DNA of 64,000 nt from Planctomycetota bacterium. GTDB taxonomy: Bacteria; Planctomycetota; Planctomycetia; Gemmatales; HRBIN36. Position numbers and translations under genes: made by a program. Below the pieces are notes generated by a model. That model was not told the DNA's origin, searched no databases, and was given only the letters and a program-made list of their open reading frames with translations. The stretch lies in assembly GCA_014584395.1 (NCBI GenBank), contig JACTMY010000004.1:124001-188000 (forward strand), read 5' to 3'. Positions 25,686 through 34,781 of the stretch are shown piece by piece; within the stretch, counting starts at the first letter, position 1; each line of letters begins with the position of its first letter.

Positions 25686-26108
25686 ATGATGGCGAAAGTT
25701 TTCGTTGGCTTAATGATGGCCGTGGGCTTGATCGGCTTGACCTCGGTCACCGAGGGCGAGAAAACCGCTACCCAGCCGGCCGGCTGCTGTGCTTGCTGTG
25801 AACCTGGCTGTTTCTGCTGCGTGGATGGTCAATGCGGCTGCGCCAACTGTTGCTGCTGCGACGCCCAATGCTGCGATGCCGCGGCTTCAGCTGACAAAAA
25901 AGAAACGGTGAAGCCGACCTTGGCCGCGGATAGCTGCTGTGCTTGTTGCGAAGCTGGCTGCTTCTGCTGCTTCGATGGCGTTTGCGGATGTGCAGAATGC
26001 TGCTGCGTTTGCGACGGCGCGGGCTGCTGCGCGGCGAAGGCCGCCCAGGCTCCGGCCAAAGCGCCGGCCAAGGCCAAGAAGTGCTGCGCGGGCGGCTGCG
26101 GCAAGTAA
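25686..26108 (+). CDS. Two-repeat cysteine-rich (metallothionein-like) exported protein
   Basis: The 140-residue protein has an N-terminal hydrophobic segment (MMAKVFVGLMMAVGLIGLT) that may be a signal peptide. Two tandem cysteine-rich modules follow (about 33-66 and 83-117), both with the core CCACCExGCFCCxDGxCGCAxCCC, plus a Lys/Ala/Pro tail and a last CC-x3-C. There are 33 Cys in 140 residues. The spacing resembles metallothioneins in density but not in any named family pattern I know. AAGGAG 9 bases upstream supports ATG 25686 (25689 is also possible). A strong terminator follows. Probable role: metal binding or storage in the cell envelope; inference only. Confidence 0.72.
   Translation: MMAKVFVGLMMAVGLIGLTSVTEGEKTATQPAGCCACCEPGCFCCVDGQCGCANCCCCDAQCCDAAASADKKETVKPTLAADSCCACCEAGCFCCFDGVCGCAECCCVCDGAGCCAAKAAQAPAKAPAKAKKCCAGGCGK
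25782..26036 (+). repeat. Two tandem cysteine-rich coding modules
   Basis: Two modules of about 34 residues share CCACC, GCFCC, CGCA and CCC landmarks, with 15 Cys each, separated by a Lys/Ala/Thr linker of 16 residues. This indicates internal duplication within the gene. Confidence 0.75.
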
Positions 26109-26152
26109 CGCCGACAAACTGTCCCATTTCTCTGACCCTTAAAAACGAACTG

Positions 26153-26188
26153 CGGCCATTTGGAGATTCCAAGTGGCCGTTTTTTTTT
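26153..26188 (+). terminator. Strong intrinsic terminator after the cysteine-rich genes
   Basis: CGGCCATTTGGA (26153-26164) pairs with TCCAAGTGGCCG (26168-26179) across a 3-base loop, 12 bp with one wobble, followed by nine T (26180-26188). This is a textbook Rho-independent terminator separating the cysteine-rich genes from the Tad locus. Confidence 0.9.
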
Positions 26189-26261
26189 AGGTTTGCGATT
26201 CTCTTTAACTTGAACTATCATTGATTCATTCAACTTAAGCCCAATTTTCAGGTGTCAACTT

Positions 26262-26960
26262 ATGCCGTTGGCTTTCATAGGTTCGCTTGCCGCCGATCAG
26301 TCGGCGGCGTTGATCTTCTTGTGCGTGGTGCTGATCATCGAGGCGTGGATTGATCTCACGCAATTGCGCGTGCCCAACCGGATCACCTATCCCATGATCC
26401 TTGCGGGGTGGGCGTATGCGTTTGGCCGGGCCTTCGTGGTGGCGCCGAGCGATGGACCGCCGATAGAAATGTACCTTTGGCCGTTCGGTCCGGAATTCAC
26501 GCTGAGCCAAACTCCATTGGCCGAGGGATTGCTTGGCTTGTGGTATTCCTTCAAGCTCACGGTGCTGGGCTTCCTACTGCTGATCTTCATGTACGCCATC
26601 GGCGGCATGGGGGCAGGGGACGTGAAGATGCAGATGGGATTCGGCGCTTGGGTGGCGCCGATCTTCGGCTATAGCCATGGCCTCATGATCGTGTTCTGGG
26701 GATGGATTTTTGCCGTGCTCATTGGCGGCGTGATCTCCGCCATCATGATCTGGTGGCGGGGCGACTTCCGACAAAATCGCCAAAATGTCAAGGACATCGT
26801 CGGCGATCTCGTGTCGGGCAAGTCCGTCGGGCAGATCGCGGACCGCGCCGCGGAGCGCAAGCCCAGAATGCACTTGCTGCCCTATGGCGTGCCGCTGTGC
26901 CTGGGCTTTATCGGTTACATTGTGCTCGATCATTTGCAGATGTGGCCCAAGCTATGGTAA
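26262..26960 (+). CDS. cpaA: Prepilin peptidase of the Tad system (A24 family)
   Basis: The 232-residue membrane protein has the two catalytic aspartates of aspartic prepilin peptidases: Asp31 in EAWIDLTQLRVPN and Asp120 in GGMGAGDVKMQ. Several hydrophobic helices surround them. It lacks the N-terminal methyltransferase zinc domain of type IV PilD, matching the shorter TadV/CpaA group. It would cleave prepilin and pseudopilin leader peptides at the cytoplasmic membrane face. The end (about 170-215) has an extra soluble loop (DIVGDLVSGKSVGQIADRAAERKP) between helices, not typical of small TadV. It is the first gene of the Tad locus. Confidence 0.92.
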   Translation: MPLAFIGSLAADQSAALIFLCVVLIIEAWIDLTQLRVPNRITYPMILAGWAYAFGRAFVVAPSDGPPIEMYLWPFGPEFTLSQTPLAEGLLGLWYSFKLTVLGFLLLIFMYAIGGMGAGDVKMQMGFGAWVAPIFGYSHGLMIVFWGWIFAVLIGGVISAIMIWWRGDFRQNRQNVKDIVGDLVSGKSVGQIADRAAERKPRMHLLPYGVPLCLGFIGYIVLDHLQMWPKLW

Positions 26961-27293
26961 TCTGGAACAGATTGGATGGCGGGGAGGGCTGTTAGGCAGA
27001 TTCTCCAAGCTTCCTGAAAGCACCAGGTTCGCTCATTTGCGGCAAGATTGGAAAATCACATACAAAGCAAATATTCCTCATAGGCGCAAAAGTTGAAGTA
27101 GGCAGCACTATTTAGTCGAAATAAGCGGCAAGGGATGGTAGTCGTAATGGATCGGATCAGGTTACACTGAGTCGTTTGTGTGTCTTGAACCAGTGCAAGC
27201 CGCGTGAGGCTTGCTTGCGGAATTGAATCATGAAGTCTTCAGCGATCGCCCCCGGATACACCCTGAATCACATCTCTTAGTGGAGGACAAACC
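26961..27293 (+). other. Intergenic region before cpaB, no gene seen
   Basis: 333 bp between cpaA and cpaB. I see no convincing ORF (only a 16-codon frame at 27230) and no pilin-like coding. A weak promoter candidate is TTGCGG at 27038 followed by TACAAA after 18 bp. GGAGG at 27283-27287 is the cpaB ribosome site. Confidence 0.5.
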
Positions 27294-28292
27294 ATGCAAT
27301 CGCGGACGTTAACGTTAATGGTCATCGCTCTTGCCTGCGGGTTGGGGGCGGCTTATCTCGCATGGAAATACGCGGGCGGCGGTGCGGATAAAAACGTCGT
27401 CATGAAGAAGGTCCTGGTGCCCAAGGAAGACATCAAGGGTCTAACTCGGCTGAACATCCAGGAATTGTTCCACGAAAAGGAAGTCAAGGAATCGAGTCTG
27501 CGCGATGTTAACGACGTCGTCACCACCTTTGACGAAGTCAAGGACATGCGCAACAAGGATTTCACCTTGTCCAAGGAAATGCCCATCTACAAGAGCGATC
27601 TGGTGAAGTACAGGGAATCGAGCATCATTTCGCGATTGAAGGAAGGGGAACGGGCCGTGACCGTGCCCGTTGACGCGGCCATGGCGGGCAGCGGCCACAT
27701 CGAGATCGGCTCGCGCGTGGATATCATCACGCAAATTCCCACCACCGGGGCGGATCAAAAAGTGCGCTTCAAGGTCGTGTTCCAAAACATTGAAGTCCTG
27801 GGCGTCAACACGGATTCAGCTCCTTCACCGGATGGACAACCCAAGCCAGCCAATACGCTGACGCTGCGCATGAAGAACGAAGATGCCCCGGCCATGACCG
27901 CTTATCGGACGCGCGGTCAGATCTTCCACGTGGTTCTGCGGAATCCCGGCGATGACAAAATCTACGACTATAAGGAATTCGTGCTGGGCGATGAAAAGAC
28001 GGGCGCGGGCGAAAGCGATCAACCCAAGGAAGTCGCCATCACCGACCCTCCGGTACAAGCACCGCCTCCGGCTCCGGTGGTTCAACCATCGGTTCCCACG
28101 CCCGTGGAAACCAAGCCGGAAGTGACACCGGTGGAAACGAAGCCCGCCGTCGTGGAAATCGACAATGAACCGAAGTGGATCACGACGCGCATCGTTGGCG
28201 ACGGCCCCACGGTGAAGACGATCAAGACTGAGATCAAGAAGGAAGAAAAGAAGCCAGAAAAGAGCGAGGAACCCGCGGGTTCATCGCACTAA
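27294..28292 (+). CDS. cpaB: Flp pilus assembly protein CpaB (RcpC)
   Basis: The 332-residue protein starts with a membrane anchor (LTLMVIALACGLGAAYLAWKYA), then a SAF-type domain (VLVPKEDIKGLTRLNIQELF ... NKDFTLSKEMPIYKSDLV). The RcpC/CpaB core follows, with EGERAVTVPVDAAMAGSGHIEIGSRVDIITQIP and VVFQNIEVLGVNTD. The C-terminal 80 residues are Pro/Val/Lys-rich and low complexity, probably a flexible periplasmic arm. CpaB works with the secretin in building the outer-membrane channel for the Tad pilus. Start set by GGAGG 6 bases upstream. The secretin gene follows after 268 bp. Confidence 0.93.
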   Translation: MQSRTLTLMVIALACGLGAAYLAWKYAGGGADKNVVMKKVLVPKEDIKGLTRLNIQELFHEKEVKESSLRDVNDVVTTFDEVKDMRNKDFTLSKEMPIYKSDLVKYRESSIISRLKEGERAVTVPVDAAMAGSGHIEIGSRVDIITQIPTTGADQKVRFKVVFQNIEVLGVNTDSAPSPDGQPKPANTLTLRMKNEDAPAMTAYRTRGQIFHVVLRNPGDDKIYDYKEFVLGDEKTGAGESDQPKEVAITDPPVQAPPPAPVVQPSVPTPVETKPEVTPVETKPAVVEIDNEPKWITTRIVGDGPTVKTIKTEIKKEEKKPEKSEEPAGSSH

Positions 28293-28316
28293 CGTCCAGG
28301 CCCGCGCAAGGAAAAG

Positions 28317-28352
28317 ACAGAGCGAGCGGATCGCTGTCGTCTCGCTCTGTCG
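28317..28352 (+). other. Perfect 11-bp inverted repeat between cpaB and cpaC
   Basis: GACAGAGCGAG (28317-28327) and CTCGCTCTGTC (28342-28352) are perfect complements across a 14-base loop, 25 bp after the cpaB stop. There is no T-run. It may stabilise the 3' end of the cpaB message or attenuate reading into the secretin gene. Confidence 0.45.
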
Positions 28353-28560
28353 TCGAGGTTCGAGTGTTCGTCGATGGCTTAAGTTTGGGTGGATCTTCGT
28401 AAACAAAAGCCGCGTGTCCGCGCACTTTGGGGGAAACGGGTTGTTCAAAATCGCGGCGCATCATGGTCGATGCCGCCGCGATGGAACAGACGACTCGTGC
28501 GGTTACGGCAGCACCCCGGGACCAACCCGTCGGACCGTCATTTGAAGAAGAGGTGAAAGG

Positions 28561-30525
28561 ATGCACGCTCTCAGGACATGGATGAAAGGCAAGCACCGGC
28601 TGATGGGCGCCGGTCTCGTGACCGCGCTTTTGTCTTGCCCTGTCGCCTGGACGCAGCCGCCGGACATGGCGGGGGGGCCGCCGCAAGCCACCGATACGGG
28701 CGGCGCCACGGGACAGGCCTTGCGGGCTGATATCTCGTGCCAAATCAACGAAACGATCACCCTGCGCCACAGCACGGGATTGCCTCTTAAGGAAATCCTC
28801 GTCTCGCGCGAGGGCGTCATCGGGGACATCGTCAAAGTCCAACCGGACGATGCCAGCCTGTGGAAAGCCACGGGCAAGACCGTCGGCGTGACCCAGGTCA
28901 CCCTGGTCACCACGGATGGGCAAAGCGAAATCAAGCTCATCCGCGTCGACCCCGACTTGAACTATATCCGCTCCTTGCTGGCCAAGAACTTCCCCACCGC
29001 CAATTTAACGTTGATTCCAGGCGGCCAACAAGGCTCCCTGATCGTCGGCGGCTGGTTGGAATCTCCCGAAGACGTTCAGCCCATCCTGACCTATCTTCGC
29101 GGCTTCGTGCCCGGCAATAACCCAAATCTGATCACCAATGCTATGCGGGTTTCGGGCGTGCAGCAAGTGAAGCTGGAAGTCTGCGTGGCTCGCGTGCAAC
29201 GCACTGATTTCCGCAACATGGGCTTCAGCTTCTTCCGCCTTGATCAAGAAAAAGCGTTGCTTAGCTCCATTGGTGGAACGCCGCTCTCGCTGCAAGAAGG
29301 CATCCTGCGTCCGCCTGGCGTTCTGGCCACCAATCCGAGCAGCGTGATTCAATTCGTGCTGACGGAACCGAATTCCGCGTTTGTCGGCTTCCTGCAAGCC
29401 TTGAAGCAAGAAGGCGTGGGCAAAATCTTGGCCCAGCCCTCGATCACGACCATGTCCGGCCGCGAAGCGGCCTTCCTGGTCGGTGGTGAAGTGCCTGCCG
29501 TGGTCGCTGGCGGCGGCGCTCAGGGCGGTCAAGGCGGCGTGGGCGGCGGCGGCGGCGCGATTCAATTCCGCCCCTTCGGCACCCGCGTCAGCTTCCTGCC
29601 CGTCGTGCTGGGCGATGGCCGCATCCGCTTGCAAGTGCAGGCCGAAGTGAGCCAGGTTGCGGGCACCGTGACGCAAGCCTTCTTCACGGCCCCCTCCTTC
29701 GTCATCAGCCAGGTGCAGAGCACCATCGAGATGGAAAACAAGCAGAGCTTCATCCTCGGCGGCTTGCTGCAGACGGAACTCAACGGCACGACCAGCAAAT
29801 TGCCAGTCCTTGGCGAATTGCCCTTCGTCGGCGCTGCATTCCGATCCGTGGAACTGCGCGAGATCGAAACCGAGCTCGTCGTGATGGTCACGGTGTCTTT
29901 GGTGGATGCCTTGGATAGCCATCAGAAGCCATGCATGTTGCCCGGCCAGGAAACCCGCAAGGCCACGGACTTTGAACTGTTCCTCGAAGGCATCATGGAA
30001 GCACCGCGCGGGCCTCGTGAACTGTTCCCGAATAACAAGTACGTGCCTGCTCATAAGTTGGCTCCTCCTTACGGCGTGCCGATGGGGGATGGCTGCAACG
30101 GCAATGGTTGGGGTTCGAGTTGCGGCAAAGTCGGCTGCACGACGGGCTGCACCAGTTGCACACCGTGCGGCAGCGCTCCTGTGCAAACGGCTCCCGCGCC
30201 GATGCCCGCTCCGCAGCAAAGCGTGAGCCGAGCCGCGGCCAAGGATGACCCCATGATGACGCCCATAGTCAAGGATGTGAAGCCGATGCCGATGAACCGG
30301 GCGGAAACAAAACCCATGCCGGTGCGGCAGCCGGAAGTCAAGCCGCCGGTCATGCCGGCCAGCAGCGAGGCCATGGTGATCGTTGAAGCGCCCAAGGCTC
30401 CCGTGGTGCCTGCCGCGGCGCCGCCGGCCCCAACGGCTCCGAGTTTGCCGCCGCTCCCGGCCGACGCGAAACGCGAAGGTTCCAGCACCAGCGAGGTGCC
30501 GCCTTTGCCGGAAATTCCGAAGTAA
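28561..30525 (+). CDS. cpaC: Tad secretin CpaC (RcpA)
   Basis: The 654-residue protein has a signal peptide (about 1-31, LLSCPVAW), an N-terminal pilus-assembly domain (ETITLRHSTGLPLKEILVSREGVIGDIVKVQ), a BON-like segment (IPGGQQGSLIVGGWLESPEDVQPILTYL) and the secretin core (ILAQPSITTMSGREAAFLVGGEVP through NKQSFILGGLLQTE and LGELPFVGAAFRS). It would form the outer-membrane channel of the Tad system. A Gly-rich loop (VVAGGGAQGGQGGVGGGGG) sits inside the core, and the tail is long, Pro-rich and includes a Cys cluster (CGKVGCTTGCTSCTPCGS). The ribosome site GAGGTGAAAGG precedes the ATG. A second secretin lies at 47.5 kb. Confidence 0.93.
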   Translation: MHALRTWMKGKHRLMGAGLVTALLSCPVAWTQPPDMAGGPPQATDTGGATGQALRADISCQINETITLRHSTGLPLKEILVSREGVIGDIVKVQPDDASLWKATGKTVGVTQVTLVTTDGQSEIKLIRVDPDLNYIRSLLAKNFPTANLTLIPGGQQGSLIVGGWLESPEDVQPILTYLRGFVPGNNPNLITNAMRVSGVQQVKLEVCVARVQRTDFRNMGFSFFRLDQEKALLSSIGGTPLSLQEGILRPPGVLATNPSSVIQFVLTEPNSAFVGFLQALKQEGVGKILAQPSITTMSGREAAFLVGGEVPAVVAGGGAQGGQGGVGGGGGAIQFRPFGTRVSFLPVVLGDGRIRLQVQAEVSQVAGTVTQAFFTAPSFVISQVQSTIEMENKQSFILGGLLQTELNGTTSKLPVLGELPFVGAAFRSVELREIETELVVMVTVSLVDALDSHQKPCMLPGQETRKATDFELFLEGIMEAPRGPRELFPNNKYVPAHKLAPPYGVPMGDGCNGNGWGSSCGKVGCTTGCTSCTPCGSAPVQTAPAPMPAPQQSVSRAAAKDDPMMTPIVKDVKPMPMNRAETKPMPVRQPEVKPPVMPASSEAMVIVEAPKAPVVPAAAPPAPTAPSLPPLPADAKREGSSTSEVPPLPEIPK

Positions 30526-30834
30526 TCTTCCCCAAGCGGGGAAATCAAGGACCGAATCGTTGCCAAGGATGGGCCAAGCCGAGTCGTTACGATCGGCTTG
30601 GCTTTTCCATTCTGGAGGAAGAATTCTGCGACAGAGCCGTTGCTCAGACTGATGATCCTGTTCATAATGGATGGGGTTGTTCTCGCCGTTTCCCGCCATG
30701 CGGACTCGCGGGCGCGTCTGTTGGCGTGCCGGTAGCAACCGCCGCTTCAAGGGGGAAATGGAGTTTGGGAAAGTGTTCGAAGAGAGTGGGCTGATACCGA
30801 TACGACATTCATCGCAACCAACCGGTACGACATC
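30526..30834 (+). other. Intergenic region between cpaC and cpaE
   Basis: 309 bp with a terminator in its first third (30573-30606). The rest holds no ORF I can support and no ribosome site close to the cpaE ATG. A promoter for cpaE is expected here but none is clear by eye. Confidence 0.5.
30573..30606 (+). terminator. Intrinsic terminator after cpaC
   Basis: GCCAAGCCGA (30573-30582) pairs perfectly with TCGGCTTGGC (30593-30602); the 10-base loop can itself close by TCG/CGA. TTTTCC follows. It lies 47 bp after the secretin stop and would split the Tad genes into at least two transcripts. Confidence 0.75.
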
Positions 30835-32064
30835 ATGATAGAAGCGCGACGATTAGCCATCTGTGATCCGTCCAATGCGACGCGCGAGCCGCTGCGCAAC
30901 TTGCTCCTGGGCATGGACGGCGTATCCCTGGAAGCGGAATCCAATCGCTACGAATATTTCAGCGACGTGGTGGAACAATATCAGCCTGACACCGCGATTA
31001 TCTGCCTGGATACTGATCCGACGCGCGGCTTGCAACTGATCGCTCAATTGGCGCGCAGCGCCCCGCACATGGCGATTCTGGCCGTGAGTTCGCGCTCCGA
31101 TGGTCCGTTCATCTTGCAGACCCTGCGCACGGGAGCGCGCGAGTTTTTGCCCCAGCCGATCCAATTCGAAGAATTGCAAGCCGCCATCGACCGGGTGCGG
31201 ACGATGGTTCCCTCGCCGCCCGGCACGGAAATCAACGCCGCGGCGCCCGTGATGCCGCGGGTCTCCAGCCTGGCAACCTCGAAGATCATCGCCATCGCCG
31301 GATCGCGGGGCGGCATTGGCTGCACCAGCATCGGCGTGAACCTGGCCTGCTGCTTGGCCCAGGACAAGGAAAACCGGGTGGTCTATGTCGACCTCGATCT
31401 GGCCCTCGGCGATTCCGACGTTACGCTCGACATCATTCCCAGCTACACGCTGGCCGACATCGCCATGAACATTCAGGAGATCGACCCCAAATTCCTGAAG
31501 GGAGCGCTCAGCCGGCATGAATCGGGGCTGTATCTGCTGCCCCATCCCATGCAACTCGACGACGTCGGCCTGATCCATGAAGAACATTTGCAGCGGTTGC
31601 TGGCCTTGCTGCGCACCGGGCATACGCACATTATCGTAGATTTGAGCAAGAGTTTCCGGCCGACGGATTTCACGGCCCTGCAAATGGCCGACATCATTCT
31701 CTTGGTCGCCCAACTGGAACTCACCAGCATCCGCAACTGCGTGCGGCTGCTTCAATCCATGGGCAACGTCGAGGGGCTCTCAGAGAAAATTTATCTGCTC
31801 ATGAACCGCGTCGGCGCGGACGACCAGGACATCAGCATCCAACGCGCCGAGGAAACAATTAGCCGCAGGGTCTTTTTCGTGATTCCCAACGACAGCAAGG
31901 CGATGCTCAGTTCCCGCAACGTCGGAAAACCATTGATTCAATTTGCCCCGAAGTCGAAAGCATGCCAAGCTTTCATACAACTGGCGAACGTGTTGTCCGG
32001 GAAGGAAGAGATGCCTTCCAACGTCTATGTGAAGACCAAGAAGAAATCCGGTTGGTTTAGCTAA
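30835..32064 (+). CDS. cpaE: Tad locus ATPase-like protein CpaE/TadZ
   Basis: The 409-residue protein has an N-terminal receiver-like domain (about 5-122, with IICLDTD at the usual phospho-site) and a MinD/ParA-type ATPase domain from about 150. The receiver lacks the conserved Lys (LPQP instead of LxKP), so phosphorylation is doubtful. The deviant Walker A reads SRGGIGCTS (157-165): both lysines usual in KGGxGKS are missing, as in several TadZ proteins. Asp residues of the switch region remain (VVYVDLDLALGDSDVTLDI). TadZ localises the Tad machine at the inner membrane or pole. The start has no clear ribosome site. cpaF follows after 82 bp. Confidence 0.9.
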   Translation: MIEARRLAICDPSNATREPLRNLLLGMDGVSLEAESNRYEYFSDVVEQYQPDTAIICLDTDPTRGLQLIAQLARSAPHMAILAVSSRSDGPFILQTLRTGAREFLPQPIQFEELQAAIDRVRTMVPSPPGTEINAAAPVMPRVSSLATSKIIAIAGSRGGIGCTSIGVNLACCLAQDKENRVVYVDLDLALGDSDVTLDIIPSYTLADIAMNIQEIDPKFLKGALSRHESGLYLLPHPMQLDDVGLIHEEHLQRLLALLRTGHTHIIVDLSKSFRPTDFTALQMADIILLVAQLELTSIRNCVRLLQSMGNVEGLSEKIYLLMNRVGADDQDISIQRAEETISRRVFFVIPNDSKAMLSSRNVGKPLIQFAPKSKACQAFIQLANVLSGKEEMPSNVYVKTKKKSGWFS

Positions 32065-32146
32065 GGAAATGGCTATAGGGGCCGACTCCTTGGGGGAGCG
32101 GTTCAAGGCTTGAAACCGAGGATGCACTAGCGAAAGAAGGCCGACC

Positions 32147-33589
32147 ATGTCCAAGTTTCCATCGCGTGGAGGCATGCCTCCCAGTCATTTGCCGGGTCTG
32201 ACGTCGACCTCCTCCCCCTCCCTGCCCCCCGGGCGGACTTCGGGAGGCCTTCCCAACTTGCCCTCCCGCAGCATCAACACCAGCGGCACCTCCTTGGCCG
32301 CCGGCACCGCGAATAAAAGTTTTGACGACCTCAAACGCATCATTCACGGCAAGCTGGTCGAGAAACTCGATCTGTCCAAAGTCAGCGATTTGCAAGGCGA
32401 TGTGCTGCGCCGCGAAATCCGCCTGGTCGTTGAACGCTTGTGCGACACGGAAAATCCCTTACTTAACCGCATGGAGCGCGAGCGCCTCATCGACGAAGTG
32501 CTCGATGAAACCTTCGGCTTCGGGCCGCTCGAAATTCTGCTCAAGGACCCGACCATCAGCGATATCATGATCAACGGCCCGCATCGCATCTACGTTGAGC
32601 GCCGCGGCAAGACCGAGAAGACCGACGTCAAGTTCCGCGACAATCAACACCTGTTGCAAATCATCGACCGCATCGTCTCGAAGGTGGGCCGGCGCGTCGA
32701 CGAAACCACGCCCATGGCCGACGCCCGTTTGCCCGACGGCTCGCGCGTGAACGTCATCATTCCCCCCTTGGCCCTGGACGGCCCAGCGATGTCCATTCGC
32801 CGCTTTGGCTCGGTCCCCCTTAAACTCGAGGATTTGCTCAACTTCAACGCCTTCACCAAGGAAATGGCAATCCTCATGGAAGCCGCCATCAAGGCTCGGC
32901 TCAACATCATCATCAGCGGCGGCACCGGCAGCGGTAAGACGACTCTGCTCAACACCCTCTCCAGCTTCATCCCCGGCCACGAGCGCATCATCACCATCGA
33001 GGACGCCGCGGAACTGCAGCTACAGCAGGAGCACGTGGTCCGGCTCGAAACGCGGCCGCCCAACATCGAGGGCAAAGGGCAAATCACCTGCCGCGACCTG
33101 GTGCGCAACGCCTTGCGCATGCGGCCCGAACGCATCATCATCGGCGAATGCCGCGGCGGCGAAGCGCTCGACATGCTCCAGGCCATGAACACCGGCCACG
33201 AAGGCTCGATGACCACGCTGCACGCCAATAGCCCCCGCGACGCCTTGGCCCGCTTGGAAACCATGGTCATGATGGCGGGGTTCGAAATGCCGGTGAAAGC
33301 CATGCGGCAGCAAATCTCCTCGGCGGTGGACTTGATCATTCAAACCAATCGCCTCCAGGGAGGGCCGCGCAAAATCACCAGTGTGTCGGAAATCGTTGGC
33401 ATGGAACAGGAAATCATCGTCATGCAGGAAGTCTTCCGCTTCAAGCAAATGGGCATTGATCAAAACGGCCGCGCCTTCGGCCAGTTCGAATGCAGCGGCG
33501 TTCGACCCACGTTCTTGCCCAAGCTGGAAGCTGCGGGAATTAAGTTGCCATCGAATTTGTTCCAGGAGCGCATTCTACTTCGCGATTAA
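32147..33589 (+). CDS. cpaF: Tad pilus secretion ATPase CpaF/TadA
   Basis: The 480-residue protein is a type II/IV secretion ATPase of the CpaF group. After a Ser/Pro/Gly-rich leader of about 55 residues come the N-terminal helical domain ([12 protein letters not shown] ... [25 protein letters not shown]), the Walker [10 protein letters not shown] (258-266), the Asp box region ([12 protein letters not shown]), Walker B ([20 protein letters not shown]) and the His box ([14 protein letters not shown]). It powers pilin assembly at the cytoplasmic face with TadB and TadC. AAGAAGG precedes the ATG. Length is within the family range. Confidence 0.96.
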   Translation: MSKFPSRGGMPPSHLPGLTSTSSPSLPPGRTSGGLPNLPSRSINTSGTSLAAGTANKSFDDLKRIIHGKLVEKLDLSKVSDLQGDVLRREIRLVVERLCDTENPLLNRMERERLIDEVLDETFGFGPLEILLKDPTISDIMINGPHRIYVERRGKTEKTDVKFRDNQHLLQIIDRIVSKVGRRVDETTPMADARLPDGSRVNVIIPPLALDGPAMSIRRFGSVPLKLEDLLNFNAFTKEMAILMEAAIKARLNIIISGGTGSGKTTLLNTLSSFIPGHERIITIEDAAELQLQQEHVVRLETRPPNIEGKGQITCRDLVRNALRMRPERIIIGECRGGEALDMLQAMNTGHEGSMTTLHANSPRDALARLETMVMMAGFEMPVKAMRQQISSAVDLIIQTNRLQGGPRKITSVSEIVGMEQEIIVMQEVFRFKQMGIDQNGRAFGQFECSGVRPTFLPKLEAAGIKLPSNLFQERILLRD

Positions 33590-33681
33590 AACACCACGAA
33601 GAGGCGCGACGCCGCGGCTGCGGGAACCAGGACCGGCCAGCGTCGGCCACGCGATCCGCCTCGGACCCCAGGGGAGCCATC

Positions 33682-34668
33682 ATGCTCAATCTCCAAACAT
33701 TGACCGACCCGTTGATTTTGATTCCCTTCCTTGCCTTTGCCTCGGCCGTGGCGTTGGTCTTGGCCGTGGGCTTCATCGCCAAGGGCAGGGTAAGCAGCGC
33801 CGAGAGCCGGCTCGAGATCTTCGCGCGCAAAAGCAGCAAGAATACCTCCTCCAGCCAATCCATCGAAATCTGGAAAGATGCGATGGAGCTCAACAAGAAG
33901 TCGCTGGTGGAGCAGATCGCCCCGAACATTCCCTCGCTGGACCGCATCTTCGAGCAAGCGGAGGTGAACATCCGGCCGAGCGCCGTGATGGGCTTGTCCG
34001 CCTTGCTGTTCCTCGTGGCTTCTATCGCCAGCTACGCCGTGGGCGCGCCCGTGGCCGTGGCCTTGATCCCGGGCTTGATCTTCGGCATCGCTCCCTGGTG
34101 GTGGGTGTTTTACATGCGCAAGAAGCGGCTGGATAAATTCCAGGCGCAAATGCCCGACGCGATGGAATTGCTGGCCCGCGCCTTGCGCGCCGGTCAAAGC
34201 TTCCAGGCAGGCTTGCACATCATTGCCGAGGAAATGCCGCCGCCCATCGCCACGGAATTTGGCCGCGCTTATGAAGAGCAAAACTTGGGCGTTACCGTTG
34301 AAGACGCCCTTAAGGCCATGTGCGAACGCGTGCCCAACCTCGATCTGAAATTCTTCGTCACCAGCGTGCTCATTCAGCGTCAAACCGGCGGCGACTTGTC
34401 GGAAATTCTCGACAAGATCGGCTACGTCATCCGCGAACGGTTCAAGATTCTCGGCATGGTCCAAGCCCTTACCGGCGAAGGTCGTTTGAGCGGCAACGTT
34501 TTGATCGCATTGCCCTTCGTGATGTTGCTCGCGGTCATGCACATCAATTACGACTACGTCAAGGTGCTCTGGACCACGGAAACGGGCCAGCGGTGGTGCG
34601 TGTACGGTCTCATCATGCAGCTCATGGGAGCCTACGTCATTCGCCGTATCGTGAACATCAAGGTGTAA
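33682..34668 (+). CDS. tadB: Tad inner-membrane platform protein TadB
   Basis: The 328-residue protein has an N-terminal helix, a pair of helices near 95-130 (VMGLSALLFLVASIASYAVG, VALIPGLIFGIAPWWWVFYM), a T2SSF domain (about 145-260, DAMELLARALRAGQSFQAGLHIIAEEMP ... RQTGGDLSEILDKI) and two C-terminal helices. This is the GspF/PilC-like platform with which CpaF works. GGGGAG lies 6 bases upstream of the ATG. The order cpaF-tadB-tadC is the conserved core of Tad loci. Confidence 0.93.
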   Translation: MLNLQTLTDPLILIPFLAFASAVALVLAVGFIAKGRVSSAESRLEIFARKSSKNTSSSQSIEIWKDAMELNKKSLVEQIAPNIPSLDRIFEQAEVNIRPSAVMGLSALLFLVASIASYAVGAPVAVALIPGLIFGIAPWWWVFYMRKKRLDKFQAQMPDAMELLARALRAGQSFQAGLHIIAEEMPPPIATEFGRAYEEQNLGVTVEDALKAMCERVPNLDLKFFVTSVLIQRQTGGDLSEILDKIGYVIRERFKILGMVQALTGEGRLSGNVLIALPFVMLLAVMHINYDYVKVLWTTETGQRWCVYGLIMQLMGAYVIRRIVNIKV

Positions 34669-34781
34669 CCACCAGGCAACATCGAATGGGTCGTCGTCGG
34701 CCCAATCCCATGGAAGGAAAAACGTCAGCTCGCAGGCCCAAGGAAACACATCAAAGTAGATCAAGTTGAGGAGCCTTGCTC

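Noticed and set aside
27230-27280. Sixteen-codon frame before cpaB considered as a pilin or leader peptide
   Set aside because: Too short, no leader cleavage site and no ribosome site.
29005-30750. 581-codon minus-strand frame opposite the CpaC secretin
   Set aside because: Antisense open frame caused by GC-rich codon bias; His/Ala/Arg-rich and without motifs.
33586-34764. 392-codon minus-strand frame opposite tadB
   Set aside because: Shadow frame; tadB has membrane helices and a T2SSF domain in the right reading frame.
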